This document shows positions 23,112-31,621 of a stretch of DNA of 32,497 nt, piece by piece; positions within the stretch are counted from its first letter, which is position 1; the number at the start of each line of letters is the position of its first letter. The translations under genes and the position numbers were made by a program. Source of the DNA: Erysipelotrichaceae bacterium (GTDB lineage Bacteria; Bacillota_I; Bacilli_A; Erysipelotrichales; Erysipelotrichaceae). The notes below the pieces were generated by a model, which worked only from the letters and a program-made list of their open reading frames with translations, made no database searches and was not told where the DNA came from. The stretch lies in NCBI GenBank assembly GCA_012523895.1, contig JAAYSZ010000031.1, positions 1 through 32,497 of the forward strand, in the 5' to 3' direction.

Positions 23112-23843
23112 ATGAAAATAGAATCATTAAAAAATGAAAGAGTTAAAAATTGGATTAAACTTCATCAAAAAAAATATAGAGATGAAACTAACCTTTTCTT
23201 AATTGAGGAAGATCACTTAATAAATGAAGCTTTAAAAAAGGGTATAGTTAATACTATTATTATTTGTGATGATAGTAAGGACATATTTAACTTTGAAAAT
23301 ACAGTAATTGTAAATAGAAGTGTAATTAATAAGATAAGTACAAATGTATCTAATGTTAGATATATTGCAGTATGTAATAAATTAAAAGAAAACTTTGTTT
23401 TGTCTAATCGTATTTTAATATTAGATCAAATACAGGATCCTAAAAATATGGGTACATTAATAAGAAGTGCACTATCTTTCGGATTTAATCAAATTATTTT
23501 AAGTGAAAATTGTGTAGATCTTTATAATGATAAAACTTTAAGAGGTGCTCAAGGCTCTTTGTTTCACATTAATTTTATTAAGGATGATTTAATCAATAAG
23601 ATTAGTTATCTTAAAGAAAATAATTATAAAGTTATTGCATTAACATTGAATAATTCTATATATTTAAATGATTTAAAAAAACATAAAAATATGGCTTTTG
23701 TATTAGGAAATGAAGGTAATGGTATAAGAAAAGAAGTAGAAGATGTCTGTGATGAAAGAGTAAAAATAGAAATGAAATCGTTTGATTCTCTTAATGTATC
23801 TATTGCAGGATCTATTGCAATGTATGTGTTTAACAATGTTTAA
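23112..23843 (+). CDS. SpoU/TrmH-family RNA 2'-O-methyltransferase
   Basis: This encodes 243 residues. The N-terminal substrate-binding part (NERVKNWIKLHQKKYRDETN, FLIEEDHLINEAL) resembles the L30e-like domain. The SPOUT domain has all three motifs: NMGTLIRSALSFG, FVLGNEGNGI and SLNVSIAGSIAMY, the last holding the SAM-binding trefoil knot. Such enzymes methylate the 2'-hydroxyl of rRNA or tRNA. The target is unknown, and it could be a TsnR-like or RlmB-like protein. It is placed one base after the SGNH gene and is likely co-transcribed, which looks like simple packing rather than shared function. Confidence 0.9.
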   Translation: MKIESLKNERVKNWIKLHQKKYRDETNLFLIEEDHLINEALKKGIVNTIIICDDSKDIFNFENTVIVNRSVINKISTNVSNVRYIAVCNKLKENFVLSNRILILDQIQDPKNMGTLIRSALSFGFNQIILSENCVDLYNDKTLRGAQGSLFHINFIKDDLINKISYLKENNYKVIALTLNNSIYLNDLKKHKNMAFVLGNEGNGIRKEVEDVCDERVKIEMKSFDSLNVSIAGSIAMYVFNNV

Positions 23844-23844
23844 C

Positions 23845-23873
23845 TTGCTTTTTATAATAAAGTATAGTTTAAT
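23845..23873 (+). promoter_or_regulatory. Possible promoter for the DedA gene
   Basis: TTGCTT (23845-23850) and TTTAAT (23868-23873) are 17 bases apart, 29 bases before the ATG. Both boxes are imperfect. Confidence 0.4.
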
Positions 23874-23902
23874 ATGATTTGTTTTTTAAAGGGAGAAATT
23901 AA

Positions 23903-24523
23903 ATGATTGATTATATTATTAATACATTTGGATATTTTGGAATAGCATTTTTAATAGCTGTAGAAAACATATTTCCACCAATTCCATCAGAAGTAATTTT
24001 AACTTTAGGTGGATTTCTTACGACAACTCATAAAGGAATGAATATACCAGGAGTAATTATTGCTTCTACTATTGGTTCACTTATTGGTGCAATTGTTTTA
24101 TTTTCATTTGGATTATATTTTAGTGAAGAAAAAGTATATGCATTTATTGATGGTAAATGGGGTAAAAGACTTGGCTTTAAACACGATGATTTAACAAAGG
24201 CAATTAATTGGTTTAATAAATGGGGTAAAGCTGGAGTGTTTTTTGGAAGATGTGTTCCTATTATAAGAAGTATTATCTCTATACCTGCAGGTATGGTTAA
24301 AATGAATTGGGGAGAATTTTTAATTTTTACTACAATAGGTTCAGCAATATGGAATACTATACTAGTTATTGCAGGAGCATATCTAGGTGAAAGAAGATAT
24401 ATCATATTAGAATTATTAGATCAATATAAAATGGTGGCTGTAGTAATATTTGGTGTAATAGGATTATACTTTGTATTTTTATGGCTAGATAGAATAAGGA
24501 AAGAAAAAATAACATCGAAATGA
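23903..24523 (+). CDS. DedA/SNARE-associated family membrane protein
   Basis: This encodes 206 residues, with AGGGAG before the ATG. It has the family hallmarks ENIFPPIPSEVILTLGGF near the N-terminus and GRCVPIIRSIISIPAGMVKM (the F/Y-x-GR-x4-R-x6-AG box), followed by two further helices. DedA proteins are integral membrane proteins implicated in lipid flipping, undecaprenyl phosphate recycling and membrane homeostasis. The exact substrate is unknown here. It is the last plus-strand gene before a convergent pair and shares a terminator with asnA. Confidence 0.9.
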   Translation: MIDYIINTFGYFGIAFLIAVENIFPPIPSEVILTLGGFLTTTHKGMNIPGVIIASTIGSLIGAIVLFSFGLYFSEEKVYAFIDGKWGKRLGFKHDDLTKAINWFNKWGKAGVFFGRCVPIIRSIISIPAGMVKMNWGEFLIFTTIGSAIWNTILVIAGAYLGERRYIILELLDQYKMVAVVIFGVIGLYFVFLWLDRIRKEKITSK

Positions 24524-24536
24524 TGTTATTTTTTTT
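24505..24536. terminator. Bidirectional terminator between dedA-like gene and asnA
   Basis: AAAAATAACATC (24505-24516), loop GAAAT, GATGTTATTTTT (24522-24533), T run to 24536. The dedA-like stop codon lies within the loop and 3' arm. Confidence 0.9.
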
Positions 24537-25524
24537 ATAATAATTTAATATTTCTTTCTTTCATATCTTTTAGTATTCTATCAGGCCATATAGAACATTG
24601 TACTTCGCCAATATGGTACGTTCTTAATAAGAATTGACACATTCTACTTTGTCCTATACCTCCACCAAAAGTTAGTGGTAATTCATCATTTAGTAGCATT
24701 TGATGAAATTCAAATTTAGTTTTATACATTTGATTTTTTTCTTCTAGTTGTTTTAATAAAGTTTCTTTATCTACTCTTATTCCCATACTAGAAAGTTCTA
24801 TTGCATCATCTAATACAGCATTATAGAATAATAAATCTCCATTTAATGACCAATCATCATAGTCTGCGGCTCTTCCATCATGTATTGTTCCATCTGATAA
24901 TTTATTTCCAATATTAAATAAGAATACTGCAGTTTTTTCTTTTGTGATTAATCTTTCTCTTTCTTTTGGAGTTTTATCAGGATATCTTTGTAATAATTCT
25001 TCGGATGTAATAAAGAAAATTTCTTTAGGAAGAGTTACATGTAGATGAGGGTAAGTTCTTGCAAGAACTTGTTCAATATCTTTAAAGATTGAATATATAA
25101 TTTCTACTTGTGATTTTAAATAGTCTATAGTTCTTTGATCTTCTGTAATAATTTTTTCAAAGTCCCATTGATCTACATACATTGAGTGAGTTTCATCTAA
25201 AACTTCATCTCTTCTAATTGCATTCATGTTTGTATATAAACCTTCTCCAGGATGAAAATCATATTTTTTAAGTGCATATCTCTTCCATTTTGCAAGAGAT
25301 TGTACAATTTCTATAGTTCCTTTTTCAGGCATATCTAAAGCATCAAAACCTACAGGTCTTTCAACTTCGTTTAAATTATCATTCATTCCAGATTCTTTTG
25401 TAACAAAAAGAGGTGCACTTACTCTAGTAAGATTCAATCTTTTTGCGATTTCAGTTTCATAGAATACCTTGATAACTTTAATAGCTTTTTGAATTTCTTT
25501 TTGAGTTAATATTTGAATGTACAT
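24535..25524 (-). CDS. asnA: Aspartate-ammonia ligase (asparagine synthetase A)
   Basis: This encodes 329 residues, the normal AsnA length. I chose the ATG at 25524, after AAGGAG on the minus strand; a longer in-frame reading lacks a site. It has the class II aminoacyl-tRNA-synthetase-like core: RLNLTRVSAPLFVTKESGMND, RPVGFD, HSMYVDQWDFEK, DDWSLNGDLLFYN, and the C-terminal LPLTFGGGIGQSRMCQFLLR. It makes asparagine from aspartate, ammonia and ATP via an aspartyl-AMP intermediate in the cytoplasm. It stands alone with its own strong promoter and only about a 20-nt leader, so no T-box can fit. Confidence 0.97.
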   Translation of the reverse strand: MYIQILTQKEIQKAIKVIKVFYETEIAKRLNLTRVSAPLFVTKESGMNDNLNEVERPVGFDALDMPEKGTIEIVQSLAKWKRYALKKYDFHPGEGLYTNMNAIRRDEVLDETHSMYVDQWDFEKIITEDQRTIDYLKSQVEIIYSIFKDIEQVLARTYPHLHVTLPKEIFFITSEELLQRYPDKTPKERERLITKEKTAVFLFNIGNKLSDGTIHDGRAADYDDWSLNGDLLFYNAVLDDAIELSSMGIRVDKETLLKQLEEKNQMYKTKFEFHQMLLNDELPLTFGGGIGQSRMCQFLLRTYHIGEVQCSIWPDRILKDMKERNIKLL

Positions 25525-25552
25525 AGATGTCTCCTTTTTAAACAATGTATTA

Positions 25553-25581
25553 AGTATAAGATTTATTAAAGTTATAGTCAA
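25553..25581 (-). promoter_or_regulatory. Promoter for asnA
   Basis: On the minus strand TTGACT (25576-25581) and TATACT (25553-25558) are 17 bases apart, close to consensus. Start near 25546. Confidence 0.85.
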
Positions 25582-25583
25582 TT

Positions 25584-25608
25584 AAAAAAGCCTTATAATT
25601 AAGGCTTT
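25584..25608 (-). terminator. Terminator of adhE
   Basis: AAAGCCTTA/TAAGGCTTT pair at 25587-25595 and 25600-25608 around TAAT. Read on the minus strand a T run follows at 25589-25584, directly against the -35 box of asnA. Confidence 0.85.
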
Positions 25609-25614
25609 CTTTAA

Positions 25615-28254
25615 CTATTTACCATAATATGCTTTAGTTAAAATTTCTTTTATATCATCAACCATAGGCACTCTAGGGTTAGCAGGTGAACATTGATCTT
25701 CATAAGCAAGGTAAGCAAGTTTTTCAACTGCGCCTAACCATTCTTTTTCATCAATTCCTTGATCTTTGAAGTTCATTTTAATTCCACAATCTAAAGCAAG
25801 TTGGTAGCAAGCTTGTGCAAATTTTTCTACACCATCTTCAACACTATCTACTTTCAAACCAATTTCTCTAGCAATTTGTGCATATTTTTCATCAGCGATA
25901 TAGTAATTGTGTTTTGGCCAAATACCAGGTTTTTCTGGTTTTGTACCATTATATCTAATAGTATAAGGTAATAAGATTGCATTACATCTTCCGTGAGTAA
26001 CATTGAATCTTCCACCAACCTTATGAGCCATTGAGTGATTCATTCCTAAGAAAGCATTTGCGAATGCCATACCAGCCAAACAGCTTGCATTATGCATTTT
26101 TTCCCTTGCCTTAGGATCATTTGGTCCATTGTTTACAGCTCTTGGTAAGTATTCAAATACCATTCTAATTGCTTGAGATGCAAGACCATCTGTAAAGTCA
26201 CTTGCAAGAGTTGAAACTAGAGCTTCTACAGCATGAGTTAATACGTCCATACCTGTATCTGCAGTAACAGTTTTAGGTAAGTTCATAGTTAATGCTGGGT
26301 CAACTATAGCTACTGTTGGAGTTAAACTATAGTCAGTTAATGGATATTTCTTTTGCTCTTTTTTATCAGAGATAACCGCAAATGGTGTAACTTCTGAACC
26401 TGTACCACTTGTAGTTGGAATACATACTAATTTAGATTTTTTACCTAATTCAGGATATCTAAATGCACGTTTTCTAATGTCCATAAACTTTTGTTTTAAA
26501 TCGTTGAAGTTTACTTCTGGTTCTTCATAGAATAACCACATTCCCTTAGCAGCATCCATACTTGAACCTCCGCCAATAGCAATTATTGTATCAGGTTGGA
26601 ATGATTGCATTAATTTGAATCCTTCTTTAACTGTTTCAATATCTGGATCTGGTTCAACATCACAGAATACTTGTACTTGAACCTTGTTTCTTCTTAATGC
26701 TAATTGATCAGTAACTCTTTCAACAAAACCTAAATCAACAATACCTCTATCTGTAACAATGAATACTTTATTTACATCTCTCATATCTTTTAGATATTCA
26801 ATTGAGTCTCTTTCGAAATAAATCTTTGAAGGGATTTTAAACCATTGCATATTATTTCTCCTTCTTCCAATCTTTTTAATATTTAATAAATCAACTGCAC
26901 TTACGTTACCTGAAACTGAGTTATTTCCATAAGAACCACAACCAAGTGTCATAGAAGGGATAAATGCATTATAAATATTACCAATTCCACCAAATGTAGT
27001 AGGTGAATTCCACATAACTCTACATGCTTTTACTTTTTTACCAAATTCTTTTACAAGATTTTCATTTTTAGTATGTATAGCTGCAGAGTGTCCTAAACCA
27101 TTGAAATTAACCATAGCTTCTGATTTATTAAATCCATCTTCAATTGATTCAGCTTTTAGCATTGCAAGAACTGGAGATAATTTTTCTCTTGTTAGAGGTT
27201 CATTAGGTCCAACTTCTTTACATTCAACTATGATAATACTTGTTTTAGGATCTATATCAAATCCTGCTTCTTTAGCAATCCAATGTGCTGATTTTCCAAC
27301 CATAGCAGCATTTAATTTTGCGTTATTAACATCTTTTGTATATGCTTTTACACCAAACATATATGTTTCAAGCATAGCTTTTTCTTTCGCTGTAGCATAA
27401 TGAACATTGTAATTGTTAAATCTTTCTTTTACATCATCATAGATTTCTTTATCTACAATTACTGCTTGTTCACTAGCACAAACCATTCCGTTATCAAATG
27501 CTTTTGATAAAACGATATCATTTACAGCTTGTTTAATATTTGCGGTTGTTTCAATATAAGCAGGGCAGTTACCTGCACCAACTCCAAGAGCTGGTTTACC
27601 ACAAGAGTAAGCAGCTTCAACCATTGAGTTTCCACCAGTTGCTAGTATTGTAGCAGTATCAGGATGCTTCATTAATGCAGTAGTTGCATCCATGCTTGGT
27701 TTTTCTATCCATTGAATACAATCTTTAGGAGCTCCAGCTGCAATAGCTGCTTCATAAACAACTTTAGCTGCTTCTGCGGAAGATTTTTGTGCATATGGAT
27801 GGAATGCAAATATAATAGGGTTTCTAGTTTTTAAACAAATTAGTGATTTAAATATTGCAGTAGAAGTAGGGTTAGTAACAGGGGTAATACCCGCAACAAC
27901 TCCAACAGGTTCAGCAATATAAGTTAAACCTTTAACTTCATCTTCTTCAATAATTCCAACTGTTTTAAGATGTCTCATGTGGTTAACAACATATTCACAT
28001 GCAAATAAGTTTTTTGTAGCTTTATCTTCAAATAAACCTCTTTGAGTTTCATCTACTGCAAGTTTTGCAAGTTGGCCATGATTGTCTAATGCTGCAACTG
28101 AACATTTTGCGACAATGAAGTCAATTTTTTCTTGATCGAAGTTTTCGAATTCTTCCAAAGCTTTAAGTGCTTTTGCCACTTTTTCATTAACTTCTGGAAC
28201 AGGTGTAGGTCCGATGTTTTCAACTGTTGTTTCAACTTTTTTCTTTGTGCTCAT
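25615..28254 (-). CDS. adhE: Bifunctional acetaldehyde-CoA/alcohol dehydrogenase
   Basis: This encodes 879 residues with GGAGG before the ATG. The N-terminal aldehyde dehydrogenase half (about 1-450) has the catalytic Cys259 in NGMVCASEQAV and LGVGAGNCPAYIE. A linker (NNMQWFKIPSKIYF) leads to the C-terminal iron-dependent alcohol dehydrogenase half with AIGGGSSMDAAKG, PTTSGTGSEVTPFAV, DVLTHAVEALVS and HSMAHKVGGRFNVTHG, where the His residues bind iron. It reduces acetyl-CoA to ethanol through acetaldehyde, re-oxidising two NADH in fermentation, and forms spirosome filaments in other species. Its control region holds a Rex site and two cre sites (28264-28387), so redox and carbon status should both set its level. 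Confidence 0.97.
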   Translation of the reverse strand: MSTKKKVETTVENIGPTPVPEVNEKVAKALKALEEFENFDQEKIDFIVAKCSVAALDNHGQLAKLAVDETQRGLFEDKATKNLFACEYVVNHMRHLKTVGIIEEDEVKGLTYIAEPVGVVAGITPVTNPTSTAIFKSLICLKTRNPIIFAFHPYAQKSSAEAAKVVYEAAIAAGAPKDCIQWIEKPSMDATTALMKHPDTATILATGGNSMVEAAYSCGKPALGVGAGNCPAYIETTANIKQAVNDIVLSKAFDNGMVCASEQAVIVDKEIYDDVKERFNNYNVHYATAKEKAMLETYMFGVKAYTKDVNNAKLNAAMVGKSAHWIAKEAGFDIDPKTSIIIVECKEVGPNEPLTREKLSPVLAMLKAESIEDGFNKSEAMVNFNGLGHSAAIHTKNENLVKEFGKKVKACRVMWNSPTTFGGIGNIYNAFIPSMTLGCGSYGNNSVSGNVSAVDLLNIKKIGRRRNNMQWFKIPSKIYFERDSIEYLKDMRDVNKVFIVTDRGIVDLGFVERVTDQLALRRNKVQVQVFCDVEPDPDIETVKEGFKLMQSFQPDTIIAIGGGSSMDAAKGMWLFYEEPEVNFNDLKQKFMDIRKRAFRYPELGKKSKLVCIPTTSGTGSEVTPFAVISDKKEQKKYPLTDYSLTPTVAIVDPALTMNLPKTVTADTGMDVLTHAVEALVSTLASDFTDGLASQAIRMVFEYLPRAVNNGPNDPKAREKMHNASCLAGMAFANAFLGMNHSMAHKVGGRFNVTHGRCNAILLPYTIRYNGTKPEKPGIWPKHNYYIADEKYAQIAREIGLKVDSVEDGVEKFAQACYQLALDCGIKMNFKDQGIDEKEWLGAVEKLAYLAYEDQCSPANPRVPMVDDIKEILTKAYYGK

Positions 28255-28263
28255 ATATCCTCC

Positions 28264-28281
28264 TTGTGAAGTTTTTCACTT
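28264..28281 (-). promoter_or_regulatory. Rex operator at adhE
   Basis: TTGTGAA-GTTT-TTCACTT on the plus strand matches the Rex consensus TTGTGAA-N4-TTCACAA in all but the last two positions. It lies over the predicted adhE start site (about 28283) and just before the ribosome site, the right place for NADH-relieved repression. A weaker half-matching site is at 28325-28342. Confidence 0.7.
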
Positions 28282-28289
28282 ACAAAATG

Positions 28290-28318
28290 AATATACCACA
28301 TAAAAAAAGCGCATGCAA
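28290..28318 (-). promoter_or_regulatory. Promoter for adhE
   Basis: On the minus strand TTGCAT (28313-28318) and TATATT (28290-28295) are 17 bases apart. The start is predicted near 28283. Confidence 0.65.
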
Positions 28319-28341
28319 TAGCAAAAGTTATTTTTTTCACA

Positions 28342-28356
28342 AGTAAACGCTTTCAA
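28342..28356 (-). promoter_or_regulatory. CcpA cre site 1, upstream of adhE
   Basis: Minus strand TTGAAAGCGTTTACT fits WTGNAANCGNWNNCW at every position. It is centred about 66 bases upstream of the predicted adhE start, a place where CcpA activates rather than blocks. Confidence 0.75.
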
Positions 28357-28372
28357 CTTAAAAATATTTTTT

Positions 28373-28387
28373 TGTAATCGTTTTCAA
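28373..28387 (-). promoter_or_regulatory. CcpA cre site 2, upstream of adhE
   Basis: Minus strand TTGAAAACGATTACA also fits the cre consensus at every position. It is 31 bp (about three helical turns) from site 1 and overlaps the last codons of the acylphosphatase gene. Confidence 0.65.
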
Positions 28388-28665
28388 TATATAGTAATGA
28401 AATTTTTTTCGTTTTCTTTTAAAGGAATTTTTTTGAAAGATAAATCATCAACCCTTATAAACATATTTCCTAATTTTATTGCTTTTATAAATTTATCAAG
28501 ATTTTCTTTTGTACCTTGAGCTTCTATTTGAACCATATCATTGTCTAAATTTTTTACAGATCCTGTAATATTGTTTTTTAATGCATACAATCTACAATAG
28601 TTTCTAAAACCTACACGTTGTACTCTACCTTGAGCTATCATTAAATATCTAATATTATTTTCCAT
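28384..28665 (-). CDS. acyP: Acylphosphatase
   Basis: This encodes 93 residues, the family length, with AGGAG upstream of the ATG. The phosphate-binding loop reads GRVQRVGFRNY; the common GxVQGVGFR is changed to Arg at the second glycine, while the catalytic Arg of GFR stays. The catalytic Asn lies in GSVKNLDNDMVQIEAQG. The enzyme cleaves acylphosphates such as acetyl phosphate or carbamoyl phosphate. It lies upstream of adhE on the same strand, about 130 bases away with a separate adhE promoter between them. Confidence 0.9.
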   Translation of the reverse strand: MENNIRYLMIAQGRVQRVGFRNYCRLYALKNNITGSVKNLDNDMVQIEAQGTKENLDKFIKAIKLGNMFIRVDDLSFKKIPLKENEKNFITIY

Positions 28666-28709
28666 ATCTTTTCTCCTAGATTAATTATATAATAATTATG
28701 AACTTATTA

Positions 28710-28738
28710 TTGATTTTAAAATCTTATTTTGATATATT
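28710..28738 (+). promoter_or_regulatory. Promoter for the riboswitch and P-type ATPase
   Basis: TTGATT (28710-28715) and TATATT (28733-28738) are 17 bases apart, with TGA directly before the -10. Start near 28745, just ahead of the aptamer. Confidence 0.8.
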
Positions 28739-28751
28739 TAATAAGAAATTT

Positions 28752-28837
28752 AAATAGGGGAGTAGCTCACTTGATTTGTGTTCGTCAGCACGGTTAATAA
28801 CCCGGATACAAATAGTCGACCTTTGACAAGCAAGACC
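28752..28837 (+). promoter_or_regulatory. yybP-ykoY manganese riboswitch aptamer
   Basis: It holds the family signatures in order: GGGGAGTAGC at 28757-28766, TTCGTCAGCACGG (28781-28793), CCCGGATACAAAT (28801-28813) and a closing CAAGCAAGACC (28827-28837). The two conserved docking loops of this family bind Mn2+. The 3' strand overlaps the terminator at 28828-28868. In the known mechanism metal binding holds the 3' arm, prevents the terminator and switches the exporter on. The downstream P-type ATPase is a classical target. Confidence 0.9.
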
Positions 28838-28868
28838 TATAAATTTATTTATAGTATCTTGCTTTTTT
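28828..28868 (+). terminator. Riboswitch-controlled intrinsic terminator
   Basis: AAGCAAGA (28828-28835) pairs with TCTTGCTT (28857-28864), with an inner TATAAA/TTTATA helix (28838-28843, 28848-28853) and a T run to 28868. Its 5' arm is part of the aptamer, so it acts as an expression platform rather than a gene end. The ribosome site AGGAGG at 28872 follows. Confidence 0.85.
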
Positions 28869-28883
28869 AATAGGAGGAAAATT

Positions 28884-31496
28884 ATGTATTATAACAAAGA
28901 AAAAGAAGATGTAATTAGAGAGTTGTCTAGTAACTTTCAATATGGTTTAAAACCTGAACAAGTAGAAGAGAGTAGAAATAAATATGGATTTAATGAACTT
29001 GTAGAACCTAAAAAACAATCATTATTTGTAAAGTTTTTACTCCAATTTACTGATCCACTTATTATTATCCTTATTATAGCTGCAATTGTTTCAATGATTG
29101 TTGAACCTGGTGAATGGTTAGATAGTTTAATTATTGTGATTGTAGTTATGTTAAATGCAATATTAGGTGTATATCAAGAAAACAGTGCTGAAAAATCTTT
29201 AGAAGCTTTAAAGAAACTTAGTGCTCCAAATGCAAAAGTTATTAGAAATGGTGAAAGAGTTTCAATACCTTCTAGAGAACTTGTAGTTGGTGATATTGTA
29301 AGTATTGAAGCTGGAGATTATATTCCTAGTGATGGAAGAATTATTGAATCATATAACTTAAAAGTTGATGAAAGTTCTTTAACAGGAGAATCTTTGCCTG
29401 TTAATAAGGTGTCTTCAATTATTGATGATGAAGATGTACCTTTAGGTGACAGAAAAAACATGGCTTTTGCAAGTACTGTTTGTAATTATGGTAGAGGTAG
29501 CATGATTATAACTTCAGTTGGTATGGAAAATGAAGTTGGTAAGATTGCAAGTATGCTTATGAGTGAAAAAAAGGAAGTAACTCCTTTACAAATTAAACTG
29601 GGTCAAGTTAGTAAAGTTATAAGTATAATGTGTATTGTTATTTGTATTGTTGTATTTGGACTTGAGTATTATAGTGGTTTAGGTGCATTAGAATCATTTA
29701 AAACTGCAGTAGCTCTTGCAGTAGCCGCAATACCTGAAGGTTTAGCTACAGTAGTTACAATTGTCTTATCAGTTGGTGTTACTAAAATGGCTAAAAAGAA
29801 TGCGATTGTTAGAAAACTTCCGGCAGTAGAAACATTGGGTAGTGCATCTGTTGTATGTTCTGATAAAACAGGTACATTAACTCAAAATAAAATGACAGTA
29901 GTTAAAACATATACTTTAAAAGATGGAATTTTAGATTTTAATGGTGATGCTGAAGAACATACTAAAGATATGTTAAAATATTTTACTTTATGTAGTGATG
30001 CTGAAGTAAAACAAAAAGGAAATGAAACAATTACTATTGGAGACCCAACAGAAGTGGCAATGGTAGAAGCTTCAATTAAAGTTGGTGATACAAAAGAAAA
30101 ACTTTTTAGAAAATATACAAGAGAAAACGAAATTGCATTTGATTCTAAAAGAAAAATGATGACTGTTTTTTATTCTAGTGAAGATGGTATTTATTCTTAT
30201 ACAAAAGGGGCTCCTGATGTAATCTTATCTAGAAGTGTTAATAAAACTGATGAAGCTCTAAAAGCTAATGAAGAAATGGCAAGTAATGCATTAAGAGTAC
30301 TTGCTGTTGCAATACGTAAATGGGATAAGATGCCTACACTTTTAGAAAGTGATGAAATAGAAAGAGATATGACATTTATTGGTCTAGTTGGAATGATAGA
30401 CCCTCCTAGAGAAGAAGTAAAAGGAGCTATTGAAGAAGCAAAAATTGGTGGTATTAAAACTGTAATGATTACAGGTGACCATATTACTACTGCAATAGCT
30501 ATAGCTAAACATTTAGGTATATTAAATGAAGGTGAAAAAGCTATTACAGGAAATGATTTAAATGAGATGGATGATGAAACCTTTGAAAAAGAAGTTGAAA
30601 ATATTTCTGTTTATGCTAGGGTTGCACCAGAACATAAAGTTAGAGTTGTAAATATGTGGCAAAGAAAAGGAAAAGTTGTTGCTATGACTGGGGATGGTGT
30701 TAACGATGCACCTAGTCTAAAACAAGCTGATATCGGTATTGGTATGGGAATTACTGGTACTGAAGTTTCAAAAGGTGCAGCTGATATGGTTTTGGCAGAT
30801 GATAACTTTGCGACAATTGTTGAAGCTATTAAACAAGGACGTAAGGTATTTGCCAATATCCAAAAAGCAATTCTTTATCTGATGAGTTGTAACGTTGGTG
30901 AAGTTTTAACCGTCTTTATGATGACAATGCTTGGTTGGGATATATTGATGCCGGTTCAATTGTTGTGGATTAACTTAGTTACTGATACTTTGCCAGCTAT
31001 TGCTTTAGGTGTTGAGCCTGTTGAGCCAGGTATTATGAAGAATAAGCCTCGCGGTAGAAAGTCTAATTTCTTCTCCGGTGGTGTTGCAAGTTCAATTATT
31101 TATCAAGGTATCTTAGAGGGTATTTTGGTCTTAGGTGCATATCAGCTTGGGTTACATGTTGGTCCACATGTTGGAAATACAGCTATGCAACACGCAGATG
31201 CTTTAACTATGTCCTTCCTTACCTTAGGATTAATCCAATTATTCCATGCCTTTAATTCTAAATTTATTCATAAATCAATCTTTAGAGCACAAACATTTGA
31301 AAATAAGTGGTTTAATGGAGCAATTCTTATTTCTGCTTTAGTTATGGCAGCAGTAGAAATTCCATTTTTAACTAAGATTTTTGATGTAACTGAGTTAGAT
31401 GGGATGCAATGGCTTGTAGTCATTGTTGCTGGATTCTTGATGATAATTATTGTCGAAATTGTCAAATTCTTTGAAAGAAAAGCTGCTAGAAAGTAA
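28884..31496 (+). CDS. P-type IIA cation ATPase, likely Mn2+ (or Ca2+) exporter
   Basis: This encodes 870 residues. It has the cation ATPase N-terminal region, TGES, phosphorylation site DKTGTLT (Asp327), KGAPD, MITGDH, TGDGVNDAP hinge motif and PEGL in the fourth membrane helix, of the SERCA/PMR1 type. Ten membrane helices fit. The upstream yybP-ykoY riboswitch argues for manganese efflux as in other Firmicutes with this pair. Oddly, codon use changes inside the gene: by hand count, G/C at third positions is near 7% in a 5' sample (29040-29460) and near 23% from 30840 to the end, with cgt, cgc, gtc, ttc and gag appearing. The reading frame stays open and all motifs are intact. Confidence 0.92.
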   Translation: MYYNKEKEDVIRELSSNFQYGLKPEQVEESRNKYGFNELVEPKKQSLFVKFLLQFTDPLIIILIIAAIVSMIVEPGEWLDSLIIVIVVMLNAILGVYQENSAEKSLEALKKLSAPNAKVIRNGERVSIPSRELVVGDIVSIEAGDYIPSDGRIIESYNLKVDESSLTGESLPVNKVSSIIDDEDVPLGDRKNMAFASTVCNYGRGSMIITSVGMENEVGKIASMLMSEKKEVTPLQIKLGQVSKVISIMCIVICIVVFGLEYYSGLGALESFKTAVALAVAAIPEGLATVVTIVLSVGVTKMAKKNAIVRKLPAVETLGSASVVCSDKTGTLTQNKMTVVKTYTLKDGILDFNGDAEEHTKDMLKYFTLCSDAEVKQKGNETITIGDPTEVAMVEASIKVGDTKEKLFRKYTRENEIAFDSKRKMMTVFYSSEDGIYSYTKGAPDVILSRSVNKTDEALKANEEMASNALRVLAVAIRKWDKMPTLLESDEIERDMTFIGLVGMIDPPREEVKGAIEEAKIGGIKTVMITGDHITTAIAIAKHLGILNEGEKAITGNDLNEMDDETFEKEVENISVYARVAPEHKVRVVNMWQRKGKVVAMTGDGVNDAPSLKQADIGIGMGITGTEVSKGAADMVLADDNFATIVEAIKQGRKVFANIQKAILYLMSCNVGEVLTVFMMTMLGWDILMPVQLLWINLVTDTLPAIALGVEPVEPGIMKNKPRGRKSNFFSGGVASSIIYQGILEGILVLGAYQLGLHVGPHVGNTAMQHADALTMSFLTLGLIQLFHAFNSKFIHKSIFRAQTFENKWFNGAILISALVMAAVEIPFLTKIFDVTELDGMQWLVVIVAGFLMIIIVEIVKFFERKAARK

Positions 31497-31513
31497 AGTT
31501 TTATCAAATAATC

Positions 31514-31545
31514 AAAAAAAGCTTGAGTTTACTCAGGCTTTTTTT
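31514..31545 (+). terminator. Rho-independent terminator after the P-type ATPase
   Basis: AAAGCTTGAG (31518-31527), loop TTTA, CTCAGGCTTT (31532-31541), T run to 31545; one G-U pair in the stem. Confidence 0.85.
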
Positions 31546-31621
31546 ATACCCTTAGTAGAGAATAATAAATAATTAAAAATAAATAATATGCATATATGTG
31601 TACGTTACTGGAGAATATCTA

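Noticed and set aside
24028..24405. Minus-strand reading frame opposite the dedA-like gene
   Set aside because: It lies fully inside a well-supported gene, has no ribosome site and reads as a composition shadow; other antisense frames in the window were dropped for the same reason.
28325..28342. Second Rex site upstream of adhE
   Set aside because: Only one half (TTCACAA) is good; the other half differs at several positions, so it is noted but not listed.
28684..28712. Minus-strand promoter for the acylphosphatase gene
   Set aside because: A TATAAT is present on the minus strand at 28684-28689, but no acceptable -35 lies at the right distance.
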